From positions 62,001 through 126,000 of the forward strand of contig NZ_CANLTQ010000002.1 of the NCBI RefSeq assembly GCF_947494025.1: a stretch of 64,000 nt of DNA, read 5' to 3'. This document shows positions 28,161 through 37,410 of this stretch, piece by piece. The DNA is from an uncultured Jannaschia sp. (GTDB lineage Bacteria; Pseudomonadota; Alphaproteobacteria; Rhodobacterales; Rhodobacteraceae). The translations under genes were made by a program, and so were the position numbers. How positions within the stretch are numbered: position 1 is the stretch's first letter; every line of letters begins with the position of its first letter. Below the pieces are notes generated by a model. The model was not told the DNA's origin, ran no database searches, and saw only the letters and a list, made by a program, of their open reading frames with translations.

Positions 28161-29348
28161 GTGACAACCGCCACCGTCCCGTTCGCCTGCGATCCCGCTC
28201 AGACCCGCGGCCGGCTGCACCCGGAGGCGGAAAGCGCGTTCCGCTCCCCGTTCCAGCGCGACCGCGACCGGATCATCCATGCGAGCGCGTTCCGGCGGCT
28301 CAAGCACAAGACGCAGGTCTTCATTGAGCACGAGGGCGACTATTTCCGCACCCGTCTCACCCATTCCATCGAGGTGGCCCAGGTCGCGCGCACCATCGCC
28401 AGGCATCTGGGCCTCAACATGGAGCTGACCGAGGCGGTGGCGCTGGCCCACGATCTGGGCCACCCGCCCTTCGGCCATACCGGGGAGGACGCGCTCGGCC
28501 GGCTGATGGCGCCCTATGGCGGGTTCGACCACAACGCGCAGGCGATCCGCATCGTCACCCGACTGGAACGGCACTACGCCGAATGGGACGGGCTGAACCT
28601 CACCTGGGAGACGCTGGAGGGCATCGCCAAGCATAACGGGCCCGTCCTGCCGCCGGTGCCCTACGCGCTCGCCGAATACGACGCGGTGCACGCGCTCGAG
28701 CTCGACACCCATGCGAGCGCGGAGGCGCAGGTCGCGGCGCTTTCCGACGACATCGCCTACAACAATCACGACCTCCATGACGGGCTGCGCGCCGAGCTCT
28801 TCTCCACCGACGAGTTGGCGGATCTGCCGATCCTGCACGACTGCTTCGCCGAGGTGGACATGAAGTATCCCGGGCTGAACTACTACCGCCGCCGGCACGA
28901 GGCACTGCGGCGGTTCTTCGGTGTCCTCGTCGAGGACGTGATCGGGGTGACGGAGGCGAACCTGCGCGAGATAGACCCGCGCACGCCGGGGGATGTCCGT
29001 CATGCCGAACGCATGATGGCGCAGTTCACCCCCGCGCTCTGGTCCGACCTGAAGGTGATCCGCCGGTTCCTGTTCGAGCGGATGTACCGCGCGCCCTCCG
29101 TGGTCGTCGTGCGCCGGGAGGTGACGCAGGTGATCGAGGAGTTGTTCCCGTTCTATCTCGCCCATCCCGAAGAGCTGCCCCGGCAATGGCGCAAGGACGT
29201 GGCCGAGGCGGCGGACGAGGTCGCGCTCGCGCGGATCGTTTCGGACTACATCGCCGGCATGACCGACCGCTTCGCATTGCAAAGCCACGACCGGCTGATC
29301 GGCGGCCAGCGGAACCCATCGCGGGAGCGGACCGCGCGCTCCTCCTGA
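28161..29348 (+). CDS. dgt: Deoxyguanosinetriphosphate triphosphohydrolase-like HD protein
   Basis: An HD-superfamily metal-dependent phosphohydrolase of 395 residues. It removes triphosphate from dGTP or other dNTPs. FRRLKHKTQVF (44-54), RTRLTHSIEVAQ (His68) and the HD core AHDLGHPPFGHTGE (His97-Asp98) are all present, followed by the second metal-site region LSDDIAYNNHD. The length and motifs match the type-2 subfamily of alphaproteobacteria. GTG start. argS follows after about 80 bases on the same strand. Confidence 0.93.
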   Translation: MTTATVPFACDPAQTRGRLHPEAESAFRSPFQRDRDRIIHASAFRRLKHKTQVFIEHEGDYFRTRLTHSIEVAQVARTIARHLGLNMELTEAVALAHDLGHPPFGHTGEDALGRLMAPYGGFDHNAQAIRIVTRLERHYAEWDGLNLTWETLEGIAKHNGPVLPPVPYALAEYDAVHALELDTHASAEAQVAALSDDIAYNNHDLHDGLRAELFSTDELADLPILHDCFAEVDMKYPGLNYYRRRHEALRRFFGVLVEDVIGVTEANLREIDPRTPGDVRHAERMMAQFTPALWSDLKVIRRFLFERMYRAPSVVVVRREVTQVIEELFPFYLAHPEELPRQWRKDVAEAADEVALARIVSDYIAGMTDRFALQSHDRLIGGQRNPSRERTARSS

Positions 29349-29430
29349 GGCCGCGGACCGGCGCCGCCCGCGTTGATCCCGCCCCGGGCCTTCATTAAGG
29401 AGGCGGAGCCCTGAACCACGGACCGATCCC

Positions 29431-31173
29431 ATGAACCTCTTCGCCGACATCCGCGCCCTGACCCTCGATGCGATCGACGGGCTCGTCCGCGACGGTGCGC
29501 TGCCCGAAGGGCTCGATGTCGCCAACGTGACGGTCGAGCCGCCCCGCGACGCCGCGCACGGGGACATGGCGACGAACGCCGCGATGGTCCTGGCCAAGCC
29601 TGCCGGACGGAAGCCGCGCGACATTGCCGAGGCGCTGGCCGCCCGGCTCGCCGCCGATCCCCGCATCCGCACGGCCGAAATCGCCGGGCCGGGTTTCCTG
29701 AACCTCCGTCTCGCGCCCGCAATCTGGCAGGACGTGGTCGGGGCCGTGCTCGCGGCGGGCACGGCGTTCGGCCGCTCCGGACTGGGCGCGGGCAGCCGGG
29801 TGAACGTCGAGTATGTAAGCGCGAATCCGACTGGACCGTTGCATGTGGGCCACACGCGCGGCGCGGTCTTCGGCGACGCGCTCGCCGCGCTTCTGGAATT
29901 CTCCGGCCACGACGTGACGCGCGAATACGTCATCAACGACGGCGGCAGCCAGATCGACACGCTGGCCCGCTCCGTTTACCTTCGCTACCTCGAGGCGCAC
30001 GGCCGGGACGTCGCCTTTCCCGACGGCGTCTACCCGGGCGACTACCTCGTGCCCGTGGGCGTGGCGCTGAAGGAGCAGGTCGGCGCGGACTATGTCGACC
30101 GACCCGAGGATGTCTGGCTCGCCCCGATCCGGGACTTCGCGACCGACGCGATGATGGGACTGATCCGTGCGGATCTCCTGCGGCTCGGCGTCGAGATGGA
30201 CGTGTTCTTCTCGGAGAAGTCGCTCTACGGGACCGGCCGGATCGAGGCCGCGATCGAGGCGCTGCGCGCGAAGGGCCTGATCTATCGCGGCACGCTCGAG
30301 CCACCCAAGGGCAAGCTGCCGGAGGATTGGGAAGCGCGGGAACAGACGCTGTTCCGGTCGACCGAATACGGCGACGACGTCGACCGGCCGATCCAGAAGT
30401 CGGACGGTAGCTGGACCTATTTCGCGCCCGATATCGCCTATCACCACGACAAGGTGGAGCGCGGTTTCGATCAGCTTATCAACGTCTTCGGCGCCGATCA
30501 CGGCGGATACGTCAAGCGGATGAAGGCGGCCGTTGCCGCGCTCACCGATGGACGCGTGCCGCTCGACATCAAGCTCACGCAACTGGTGCGGCTGACCCGC
30601 GACGGCGAGGAACTCAAGATGTCCAAGCGCGCGGGCACCTTCGTGACGCTGGCCGACGTGATCGAGATGGTGGGCGCCGACGTGACCCGCTTCGTGATGC
30701 TGACGCGCAAGAATGACGCGCCGCTCGACTTCGACGTCTCCAAGGTGCTGGAGCAGTCGAAGGACAACCCGGTCTACTACGTCCAGTACGCGCATGCCCG
30801 CGTGATGTCGGTCCTGCGCAAGGCCGGGGCGGCGGGGATCGACGTCACGGACGAGAGCCTGCGCATGGCGGAGCTTGCGCGTCTCGACCACCCGGCCGAG
30901 CAGGCGCTCGCCGCGAAGCTCGCCGAATGGCCGCGGCTGGTGGAGATCGCGGCCCGCACGCACGAGCCGCACCGGATCGCCTTCTACCTTTACGATCTTG
31001 CCTCCGGGCTGCACGCGCTGTGGAACCGGGGTCACGATGAGCCGAATCTGCGTTTTCTGCAGGACGACCCCGATGCGAGCCGCGCGAAGATCGCGCTGGC
31101 CCGCGCCGTCTCCATTGTAATCGCTGGCGGTTTGGGTATTCTCGGGGTCGAGCCTGCGAACGAGATGCGCTGA
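29431..31173 (+). CDS. argS: Arginyl-tRNA synthetase
   Basis: A class I aminoacyl-tRNA synthetase of 580 residues that charges tRNA-Arg. It has the N-terminal Add-1 tRNA-binding domain (about 1-115), HIGH signature as HVGH (138-141, within [11 protein letters not shown]), and the KMSKR loop at 396-400. A DALR-type anticodon-binding helical domain is at the C-terminus. Full length, with an ATG start. It lies in the conserved dgt-argS-SPOR-nagZ-scpAB cluster. Confidence 0.98.
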   Translation: MNLFADIRALTLDAIDGLVRDGALPEGLDVANVTVEPPRDAAHGDMATNAAMVLAKPAGRKPRDIAEALAARLAADPRIRTAEIAGPGFLNLRLAPAIWQDVVGAVLAAGTAFGRSGLGAGSRVNVEYVSANPTGPLHVGHTRGAVFGDALAALLEFSGHDVTREYVINDGGSQIDTLARSVYLRYLEAHGRDVAFPDGVYPGDYLVPVGVALKEQVGADYVDRPEDVWLAPIRDFATDAMMGLIRADLLRLGVEMDVFFSEKSLYGTGRIEAAIEALRAKGLIYRGTLEPPKGKLPEDWEAREQTLFRSTEYGDDVDRPIQKSDGSWTYFAPDIAYHHDKVERGFDQLINVFGADHGGYVKRMKAAVAALTDGRVPLDIKLTQLVRLTRDGEELKMSKRAGTFVTLADVIEMVGADVTRFVMLTRKNDAPLDFDVSKVLEQSKDNPVYYVQYAHARVMSVLRKAGAAGIDVTDESLRMAELARLDHPAEQALAAKLAEWPRLVEIAARTHEPHRIAFYLYDLASGLHALWNRGHDEPNLRFLQDDPDASRAKIALARAVSIVIAGGLGILGVEPANEMR

Positions 31174-31327
31174 AGACCCCGAAGGGGCATGGCGCGCGGG
31201 CCAGAGCGGTAAAGGGGCAGCGTCGGTTCAACGGCGCGCCCGTCGAGGCGGATGCGGGGACGGCCCCGGTCCTGAGCAGTGAACACGACCGCCGGGCTTC
31301 GCCGTCCGGCCGGTGGAGGACAGGCAC

Positions 31328-32398
31328 ATGGCGGATTTCGACTACTTCGGTGCGGATTACGGAGCCGAGGCGCCTTCGCGTCTCGCCGATGCGATCCGTG
31401 GCTTCGGCTTGGTGAACTGGGCCGGGGCGCTGACGTCGATCGGGCTCACGGCGGGGCTCGCCACCTGGGCGATCGACCTGACGTTCCGCGACGTCTCGAC
31501 GGTTCCGGTGATCGTCGCGCTGGACGGGCCGATGCGCGTCGCGCCGGAGGATCCGGGCGGCACGGTCGCGCCGCATCAGGGCATGGCGATTTCCGACATC
31601 ACCGGCGGCGGCGCCGCCACGCCCGCCCCGGAGGAGATCGTGTTGGCTCCGCCGCCGGTCGCGCTCGACGCGCCCGCTCTGGCCGCGCGCGTCGCGGCGG
31701 TTGAGGCGGCGGTCGAGGACTCGCCTGCCGAGCAGGTCGCGATCGTCGAGGCCGCGCCCGAGGACGACGCCGAAGCCATGATCGAGCTCGCCGCGCTCGA
31801 AATGGTCGAGATGCCGGACGGGAGCGAAGCGGTCGATGCGGACATGGCCGAAGCGGAGCCGATCGAGGCCGCGCCAGAGCCGCTGACGTCCAACGCGATC
31901 GAAAACTCCGTCCAGGCGGCCCTGATGGAAGCGCTCGGCGGGAGCGACGCGGCTTCCTCCGTGACCGACGGACGCGGCATCGCGACGTCGATCCGCCCCA
32001 AGCGCCGCCCGACCGACCTGCGCAGCGCGCTGGCCGCGCCATCCTCCCTCCCGATCGACGCGCCGGCTGCCGGCATGGGCGTGCAGGTCGCGTCCATCGA
32101 CCCCGTTCGCCCCGCCGCGATCGAGGTCGACCCCGCGACCATCGCCGCCGGCAGCAGCGTCGTGCAACTCGGCGCCTTCGACAGCGCGGGCGTCGCGCGG
32201 GCGGAATGGGACCGGCTCGCGCCGCGGTTCCGCGATTATTTCGACGGCAAGAAACGCGCGATCCAGAAGGCGGGATCCGAGGGCCGGACCATCTGGCGCC
32301 TGCGCGTCGTGGGCTTCGCCGACGGCGACGAGGCCCGCCGTTTCTGTTCCGAGCTTTCGGCGCAGGGCGCGTCCTGCTTTCCGGTGACGGCACGCTGA
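31328..32398 (+). CDS. SPOR domain-containing membrane protein
   Basis: A 356-residue bitopic inner-membrane protein. A short cytosolic N-terminus is followed by one transmembrane segment (about 27-50). A long acidic, Ala/Glu/Pro-rich periplasmic linker follows, and then a C-terminal SPOR domain (about residues 275-356). It opens VVQLGAFDSAGVARAEWDRL and closes with the paired RLRVVGFADGDEARRFCSEL. SPOR domains bind peptidoglycan stripped of stem peptides at division sites. The next gene, nagZ, recycles the same murein, which supports a cell-wall role. Confidence 0.88.
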   Translation: MADFDYFGADYGAEAPSRLADAIRGFGLVNWAGALTSIGLTAGLATWAIDLTFRDVSTVPVIVALDGPMRVAPEDPGGTVAPHQGMAISDITGGGAATPAPEEIVLAPPPVALDAPALAARVAAVEAAVEDSPAEQVAIVEAAPEDDAEAMIELAALEMVEMPDGSEAVDADMAEAEPIEAAPEPLTSNAIENSVQAALMEALGGSDAASSVTDGRGIATSIRPKRRPTDLRSALAAPSSLPIDAPAAGMGVQVASIDPVRPAAIEVDPATIAAGSSVVQLGAFDSAGVARAEWDRLAPRFRDYFDGKKRAIQKAGSEGRTIWRLRVVGFADGDEARRFCSELSAQGASCFPVTAR

Positions 32399-32402
32399 GC
32401 GC

Positions 32403-33386
32403 ATGACCGGGGCCTTCATCCTCGGTTGCGAAGGCCCCGACCTGTCGCCCCGCGAGTCGGCGTTCTTTCGCGACGCCGATCCGTGGGGCTTCATTCTCTT
32501 TTCCCGCAACATCGAGACCCCCGAGCGGCTGCGGTCCCTGACGGACGCCTTGCGGGAGGCGGTCGGACGCGACGCGCCCGTGCTGATCGATCAGGAAGGC
32601 GGGCGGGTGCAGCGGATGGGTCCGCCCTTCTGGACCCGCTGGCCCCGGCCCCTGACGCAGATGAGCCGCGCGCGCGATCCCGAGCGGGCGATGTTCCTCC
32701 GGGCGCGGTTGATCGCGGAGGAGCTGCGGGCGGTCGGCATCGACGTGAACTGCACGCCGACGGCGGACATCGCCTGCGACGGGACGCATCCGTTCCTGTT
32801 GTCCCGGCTTTACGGCGACAGCGTCGAGACCGTGGTCGCGCGGGCACGCGCCAATGCCGAAGGGTGCCGCGCCGGCGGCGTCCTGCCGGTCCTGAAGCAC
32901 ATCCCCGGCCACGGCCGTGGCACCGTCGACAGCCATCTCGGCCTGCCGCGGGTCGAGGCGTCGCTGGAGGAGCTTCGGGCGAGCGATTTCGAGGTGTTCC
33001 GGCGCCTCTCCGATCTGCCGCTCGGGATGAGTGCGCATGTCGTCTATTCCGCGCTCGACGAGGCGGCGGGCACGATCTCGCCCCGGGTGATCTCCGAGAT
33101 ACGCGACTGGATCGGGTTCGACGGCCTTCTGATGACCGACGACATCGGCATGGGGGCGCTCGGGGGCGATGTCGCGACCCGGGCCGCGGCGGCACTGGCG
33201 GCGGGCTGCGACGTGGTCCTGCATTGCAACGGCGAATGGGACGACATGCAGGCGATCGCGGAAGCCTGCCCGCCGATGACCGATATGGCCGCGGCGCGGG
33301 GCGGGCGGGCGCTCGCCATGCGCACCGGGCCGGCGGCGCTTGACACCGCGGCGGCCCGCGCGGAACTTGACGCCCTCACCGCCTGA
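32403..33386 (+). CDS. nagZ: Beta-N-acetylhexosaminidase (GH3)
   Basis: A cytosolic glycosidase of 327 residues that removes GlcNAc from anhydro-muropeptides during peptidoglycan recycling. GH3/NagZ hallmarks: LIDQEGGRVQRMGPPF near residue 65, KHIPGHGRGTVDSHLGLP (the flexible Asp-His catalytic loop), and the nucleophile region LLMTDDIGMGAL. It starts four bases after the SPOR gene. The stop is followed by the GTG of scpA within about ten bases. Confidence 0.95.
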   Translation: MTGAFILGCEGPDLSPRESAFFRDADPWGFILFSRNIETPERLRSLTDALREAVGRDAPVLIDQEGGRVQRMGPPFWTRWPRPLTQMSRARDPERAMFLRARLIAEELRAVGIDVNCTPTADIACDGTHPFLLSRLYGDSVETVVARARANAEGCRAGGVLPVLKHIPGHGRGTVDSHLGLPRVEASLEELRASDFEVFRRLSDLPLGMSAHVVYSALDEAAGTISPRVISEIRDWIGFDGLLMTDDIGMGALGGDVATRAAAALAAGCDVVLHCNGEWDDMQAIAEACPPMTDMAAARGGRALAMRTGPAALDTAAARAELDALTA

Positions 33387-33396
33387 GGGGGCGTTC

Positions 33397-34182
33397 GTGG
33401 CCGACGATCTTTCCGAAGGACCGGTACGGGATGCGGTGGCCGACCGGCTGGCCGCGGAGGCGCTCATCGTCGACGTGGCGGGGTTCGAGGGGCCGCTGGA
33501 CCTGCTGCTCCGGCTCGCGCAGACGCAGAAGGTCGATCTCCGGAAGATCTCCGTCACCGACCTCGCGCGGCAATACCTCGCCTTCGTGAAGCGTGCGCGC
33601 GAGATGCGGATCGAGCTCGCCGCCGACTACCTCGTCATGGCGGCCTGGCTGGCCTTCCTGAAATCCCGCCTCCTGCTGCCGCCCGATCCGGAGGAGGAGG
33701 GGCCTTCGGCGGAGGAGCAGGCCGCCCATCTGGCCTTTCAGCTCGAACGGCTGGAGGCGATGCGCCGGGCCGCGGCGGCGCTGATGGCGCGCGACCAGCT
33801 GGGTCGCGACGTCTTCGCCCGGGGCGCGCCCGAAGGCGTTGCCCGCACCCGTCGCGTTACCTACACGGCCACGCTTCTCGACCTGATGCAGGCCTATGCC
33901 CGCACCCGGACCCGCGACGAGTTTCGCCCGTTCGTGATGGACCGCGACGACGTCTGGACGATGGAGGAGGCGCTGGACCGTCTGCGTCCCCTGATCGGAA
34001 ATGCGACGATCTGGACCGATCTGGCTGCCTTTCTGCCCGAAGGATGGGACGGGGACGCCGCGCGCCGCCGTTCGGCCACGGCCTCGACCTTCGCGGCGGC
34101 GCTGGAGCTTGCACGGGATGGCCGGCTGCATCTCGAACAGGCGGACATGTTCGGCCCGATCCGTATCCGGGGGCGGACATGA
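33397..34182 (+). CDS. scpA: Segregation and condensation protein A
   Basis: The kleisin subunit of the bacterial SMC-ScpAB condensin, 261 residues. The N-terminal SMC-neck-binding part contains the signature VAGFEGPLDLLLRLAQTQKVDLRKIS. The middle helical region is acidic (PPDPEEEGPSAEEQ), and the C-terminal winged helix closes the SMC head. I chose the GTG after GAGGGGG because an upstream in-frame start would lie inside nagZ. The stop overlaps the scpB start (ATGA). Confidence 0.95.
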   Translation: MADDLSEGPVRDAVADRLAAEALIVDVAGFEGPLDLLLRLAQTQKVDLRKISVTDLARQYLAFVKRAREMRIELAADYLVMAAWLAFLKSRLLLPPDPEEEGPSAEEQAAHLAFQLERLEAMRRAAAALMARDQLGRDVFARGAPEGVARTRRVTYTATLLDLMQAYARTRTRDEFRPFVMDRDDVWTMEEALDRLRPLIGNATIWTDLAAFLPEGWDGDAARRRSATASTFAAALELARDGRLHLEQADMFGPIRIRGRT

Positions 34183-34790
34183 GCGACGGCGGCCTCTTCG
34201 ATGTGCCCGATGCGGCCGAACAGGAGCGGATGGTGGAGGCGGTCCTGTTCGCCTCGGCCAAGCCGCTCAGCGTGGGGGAGCTTCAGGCCCGCCTGCCACA
34301 CGGATGCGACGCGGCCGCGGCGCTCTCCCGCCTTGCCGAGCTCTATGCGGGTCGTGGCGTCGAGGTGAGGAAACTGGGCGACGCCTGGGCGATCCGGACA
34401 GCGCCGGACCTGTCGCATCTGATGATGCGGGAAGTCGTGGAGACGCGCAAGCTCAGCCGCGCGGCGACCGAGACGCTCGCCATCGTCGCCTACCACCAGC
34501 CGGTGACCCGCGCCGAGATCGAGGAGATCCGGGGCGTGTCGGTGTCCAAGGGCATCGTGGAGCAACTGATGGAGCTCGACTGGATCCGTCTCGGACGCCG
34601 GCGGGACACGCCCGGCCGGCCCGTCACCTTCGTGGTCACGCGGACGTTCATGGACCATTTCGGCCTCGCCTCGCCGCGCGACCTGCCGGGTCTGGCGGAG
34701 CTTCGCGCGGCCGGTCTTCTGGAAGGCACGCCCCCGCCGGAAGCCGAGACGCGCCCCGCCACCCTCTTCGCCGCGGCGGACGAGGAGTAG
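34179..34790 (+). CDS. scpB: Segregation and condensation protein B
   Basis: The winged-helix partner of ScpA in condensin, 203 residues. Family segments: MVEAVLFASAKPLSVGELQARLP, then ETLAIVAYHQPVTRAEIEEIRGVSVSKGIVEQLMELDWIRLGRRRDTPGRPVTF with its TTxxF end, all in order. Translationally coupled to scpA. The next gene is on the opposite strand, so this ends the operon. Confidence 0.95.
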   Translation: MSDGGLFDVPDAAEQERMVEAVLFASAKPLSVGELQARLPHGCDAAAALSRLAELYAGRGVEVRKLGDAWAIRTAPDLSHLMMREVVETRKLSRAATETLAIVAYHQPVTRAEIEEIRGVSVSKGIVEQLMELDWIRLGRRRDTPGRPVTFVVTRTFMDHFGLASPRDLPGLAELRAAGLLEGTPPPEAETRPATLFAAADEE

Positions 34791-34792
34791 CC

Positions 34793-35041
34793 TCAGGCTT
34801 TCGGGTCGGCCTTCGAGATCAACGCCTTTGCGTTCGGGACCACCAGAAAGGTGATGACCGGCACCGTCAGAAGCGTCGTGAGGAACGTCCGCACGAAGGT
34901 CGGCACGTCGAGGCCGGAGGTCAGATAGGTCAGCAACGTCACGGTCGGGTAGACGGCAAGCCAGATGAGGATCAGCATCAGGATCCGGTGCCGCCGCCGA
35001 TGCGGATCGCGCCCGGTGGTCACGTCGTCCTGTTCGATCAT
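34793..35041 (-). CDS. Small two-helix membrane protein
   Basis: An 82-residue protein with a basic N-terminus (GRDPHRRRHR) and two transmembrane segments (about 20-38 and 48-68). The text WLAVYPTVTLLTYL and LLTVPVITFLVVP resembles the membrane tail found after some antibiotic-biosynthesis-monooxygenase domains and small DUF2798-like proteins, though the catalytic domain is absent. Function unknown. It lies convergent to scpB, where other Rhodobacteraceae often carry the tat genes. Confidence 0.7.
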   Translation of the reverse strand: MIEQDDVTTGRDPHRRRHRILMLILIWLAVYPTVTLLTYLTSGLDVPTFVRTFLTTLLTVPVITFLVVPNAKALISKADPKA

Positions 35042-35117
35042 GGCGTCGCCCCGGTCTCGTTCTTCGCATTCGGCGATATGGGGCGGCGGTCCGGCGCGAC
35101 CAGTCGGGTCGGAAGCC

Positions 35118-35825
35118 TCACGTCTCCTGCGATTCGTGCTTCGCATCGAAGCCCGCACGGCGCAGTTCCATCGTCGCCACGCGGCCCAACCAGACGATGA
35201 TGCCGCCGAAGCCCAGAAGCCCGAGCGCCGCGAGGATCAGACGCGTCTGGGTCGCGCCGACCGAGGCAAGGCCCCCGACCTCCCCGATCCAGACCATCGC
35301 CAGCGTCCCGGGCGTCAGACCGACGATCGTGGCGACCATGTAGGGCAGGGTGCGGACAGAGGTAAGGCCGAGGAGCCAGTTCTGCGCAGTGAACGGCAGG
35401 ATCGGCGTAAGGCGCAGGAGCGTGACGAACACCATCGCGTTCCGCCCGATCGCCCGGTCCGCGGCCATCAGCCGCGGTCCGTGCACCCGGCGCAGCAGCA
35501 TGTTCCGCAGCCAGTGACGCCCGATCAGGTAGGGCGGAATCGCGCCGAGCACACTGCCCGCCATCGCCAGCGGGAAGCCCCACCATCCGTAGGCGAGCCC
35601 GCCGACGACCGACATGGCTGCCGCGGGCAGGGGCAGGATCACCACGACGGCATAGGCGACAAGGTAGATCAGAACGCCCCAGGCCCCATGATTGTCCACC
35701 TGGTCGCGCAGGATCGGAACCCATTGGCCCCAGGGCAGCAGCCACATCGCAAAGGCGAGACCGACGAGGATCGCGGGCCAGAGCCACAGCTGCCAGACAG
35801 GCACGGGAGAAGCAGGGGAGGACAT
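35118..35825 (-). CDS. TVP38/TMEM64 family (VTT/DedA-like) membrane protein
   Basis: A 235-residue inner-membrane protein with about five hydrophobic segments. The VTT-domain hallmarks are ILPLPAAAMSVVGGLAYGWWGFPLAMAGSVLGAIPPYLIGR and the re-entrant FVTLLRLTPILPFTAQNWLLG followed by VGLTPGTLAMVWIG. The family is thought to move or scramble lipids, and the exact role here is unknown. The start MSSPASPVP was taken at the ATG. It is 76 bases upstream of the small two-helix membrane gene on the same strand. Confidence 0.87.
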   Translation of the reverse strand: MSSPASPVPVWQLWLWPAILVGLAFAMWLLPWGQWVPILRDQVDNHGAWGVLIYLVAYAVVVILPLPAAAMSVVGGLAYGWWGFPLAMAGSVLGAIPPYLIGRHWLRNMLLRRVHGPRLMAADRAIGRNAMVFVTLLRLTPILPFTAQNWLLGLTSVRTLPYMVATIVGLTPGTLAMVWIGEVGGLASVGATQTRLILAALGLLGFGGIIVWLGRVATMELRRAGFDAKHESQET

Positions 35826-36092
35826 CGCGCGCCCCCTATGGTGCGACCCCGTGACCGCCGCAAGGGGCGGCGAATGCCGCGCATCTTTATCGCCGCGCCG
35901 GACAGCCGGTGTGAGGGCACGGCGACCGGCATGGAGGATGCGTGTTTGCAGGGAAGGCCAGCCGGACCCGGATCAAGCCGGATTGGAACGCTTTATCCGA
36001 CAACATGGTCGACGCGACGGCGCGAACCGACCCGCGGATGTGCGGCCGCGGGTACGGCGATCCCGAGCGCGCAGGTCGCCCGGCGAACCGGG

Positions 36093-36608
36093 CTAGCGAC
36101 CTTGCGATCCGCAGGAAGCGGGCAGCCAGTCGCGCAAGGCGCCCGCCTCGGCCGGTAGCCGTTCGGCCATGTCGCCCGCGAAGGCGAGGAGCGCGTCGAT
36201 GTTGAGCCGGTTGACGCCGACCAGGACATCCGTCCCCGCCTCGAGGGCGGCGGCGATCACCGGACGGAAGCCGTGGCCGCCCGCCTCCTGCTTGCCGAAC
36301 TTGTTCACGAGGAGGAGGTCCGCGCCGGCCGCGAGCCTGGTCTCGGCGACGGCGACGGCGGTTTCCAGCCCTTCCGGGTCGAGCCGGCAGCCGCGCGCCT
36401 CGCGTCCGAGCGACTGGCTGATCCGGATAACGGGGCCGTCGGGCAGGACGATCGCGTCCATGTCGCACCGCGCGCAGCCCGGCCGGTCGCGGTTCACCTG
36501 CACGATCCCTGCGACGCGGAGGCCCCGCGCCATCGCGTCCTGCGCGAGGTCATGGAGCAGCGGGTCCAGCTCACCGCGCCCGTCGGTCATCGTATAGGCC
36601 AGCCGCAT
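36093..36608 (-). CDS. DUF2478 protein
   Basis: A 171-residue cytosolic protein of the DUF2478 family, usually linked in other genomes to molybdate transport or molybdenum enzymes and predicted to be a nucleotide-binding protein. It begins MRLAYTMTDGRGELDPLLHDLAQ and carries the conserved GIVQVNRDRPGCARCDMDA and DLLLVNKFGKQEAGGHGFRP. The cysteine cluster (GCARCD and ARGCRLD) could bind metal. No molybdenum genes are seen here, as it is divergent from pxpB. Confidence 0.82.
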   Translation of the reverse strand: MRLAYTMTDGRGELDPLLHDLAQDAMARGLRVAGIVQVNRDRPGCARCDMDAIVLPDGPVIRISQSLGREARGCRLDPEGLETAVAVAETRLAAGADLLLVNKFGKQEAGGHGFRPVIAAALEAGTDVLVGVNRLNIDALLAFAGDMAERLPAEAGALRDWLPASCGSQGR

Positions 36609-36681
36609 GACGCCCCCGTTCCACGGCGCTCCGCCCTGCGCAAGTCTTGACGCGCGGTCCGGCCCGGGCGACCCCGGTTCC

Positions 36682-37410
36682 ATGACCGAGACGTTCCCCC
36701 GGATCGAGCCCCTGGGCGAGGCGGCGTTGCTGGTGCGCTTCGCGCCCGCACTCGACGACGACGCCAACCGCGCCTGCGTCGCCTTCCGCGCCGCGCTGGA
36801 GGCGGACCCCGTGCCGGGCGTGGCGGAGACGGCCTCGTCTCTGGGCTCCGTCCTCGTCCGCGTCGAGGGCGACCCGGTTACGGTCGCGTCCGAGCTGCGC
36901 GGGCGGCTTGCGGCAGAGGACTGGGCGCGGGTGCCTCCACCGCCGCGACGGGTCTGGGCGATCCCTTGCAGCTACGGCGGCGCGGACGGACCGCAGCTCG
37001 CGGAAGCGGCCGGACTCGCCGGAATGTCGATCGAGGCGGCGGTCGAGGCGCTCTCCTCGGCGCGGATCCGCGTGCTCGCGCTCGGCTTCGCGCCGGGCAT
37101 GCCCTATCTCGGCATCCTGCCCGAGGCCTGGGACCTGCCGCGCCAGACCGGGCTCACGCCCAAGGTGCCGGAGGGCGCGCTCGTCGTCGCGGTGCGCCAG
37201 CTCGTTCTGTTCGGCACTGCCGCCCCCACGGGCTGGCGGCAGGTCGGACGCACCGCCTTCGGCTGTTTCCGGCCGGAACGCACACGGCCCATCGCGCTCG
37301 CGCCGGGGGACGAGGTGACGTTCCCTGTGGTCGCGCCGGACGAGCTTCGCGCCCGGGCGGAAGCGGATACGGAAGGTCATGGCGGCGCGACCTGCGAGGT
37401 GTTGCGATGA
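36682..37410 (+). CDS. pxpB: 5-oxoprolinase subunit B
   Basis: Formerly KipI-like, 242 residues. It is one of three proteins that hydrolyse 5-oxoproline (pyroglutamate) to glutamate with ATP. Domain order is an N-terminal half (about 1-85, EPLGEAALLVRFA) and a C-terminal cyclophilin-like half with IPCSYGG, LALGFAPGMPYLGILPE and RQLVLFGTAAPTGWRQVGRT. The start ATG follows the shared divergent region with the DUF2478 gene. The stop overlaps the pxpC start (ATGA). Confidence 0.95.
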   Translation: MTETFPRIEPLGEAALLVRFAPALDDDANRACVAFRAALEADPVPGVAETASSLGSVLVRVEGDPVTVASELRGRLAAEDWARVPPPPRRVWAIPCSYGGADGPQLAEAAGLAGMSIEAAVEALSSARIRVLALGFAPGMPYLGILPEAWDLPRQTGLTPKVPEGALVVAVRQLVLFGTAAPTGWRQVGRTAFGCFRPERTRPIALAPGDEVTFPVVAPDELRARAEADTEGHGGATCEVLR

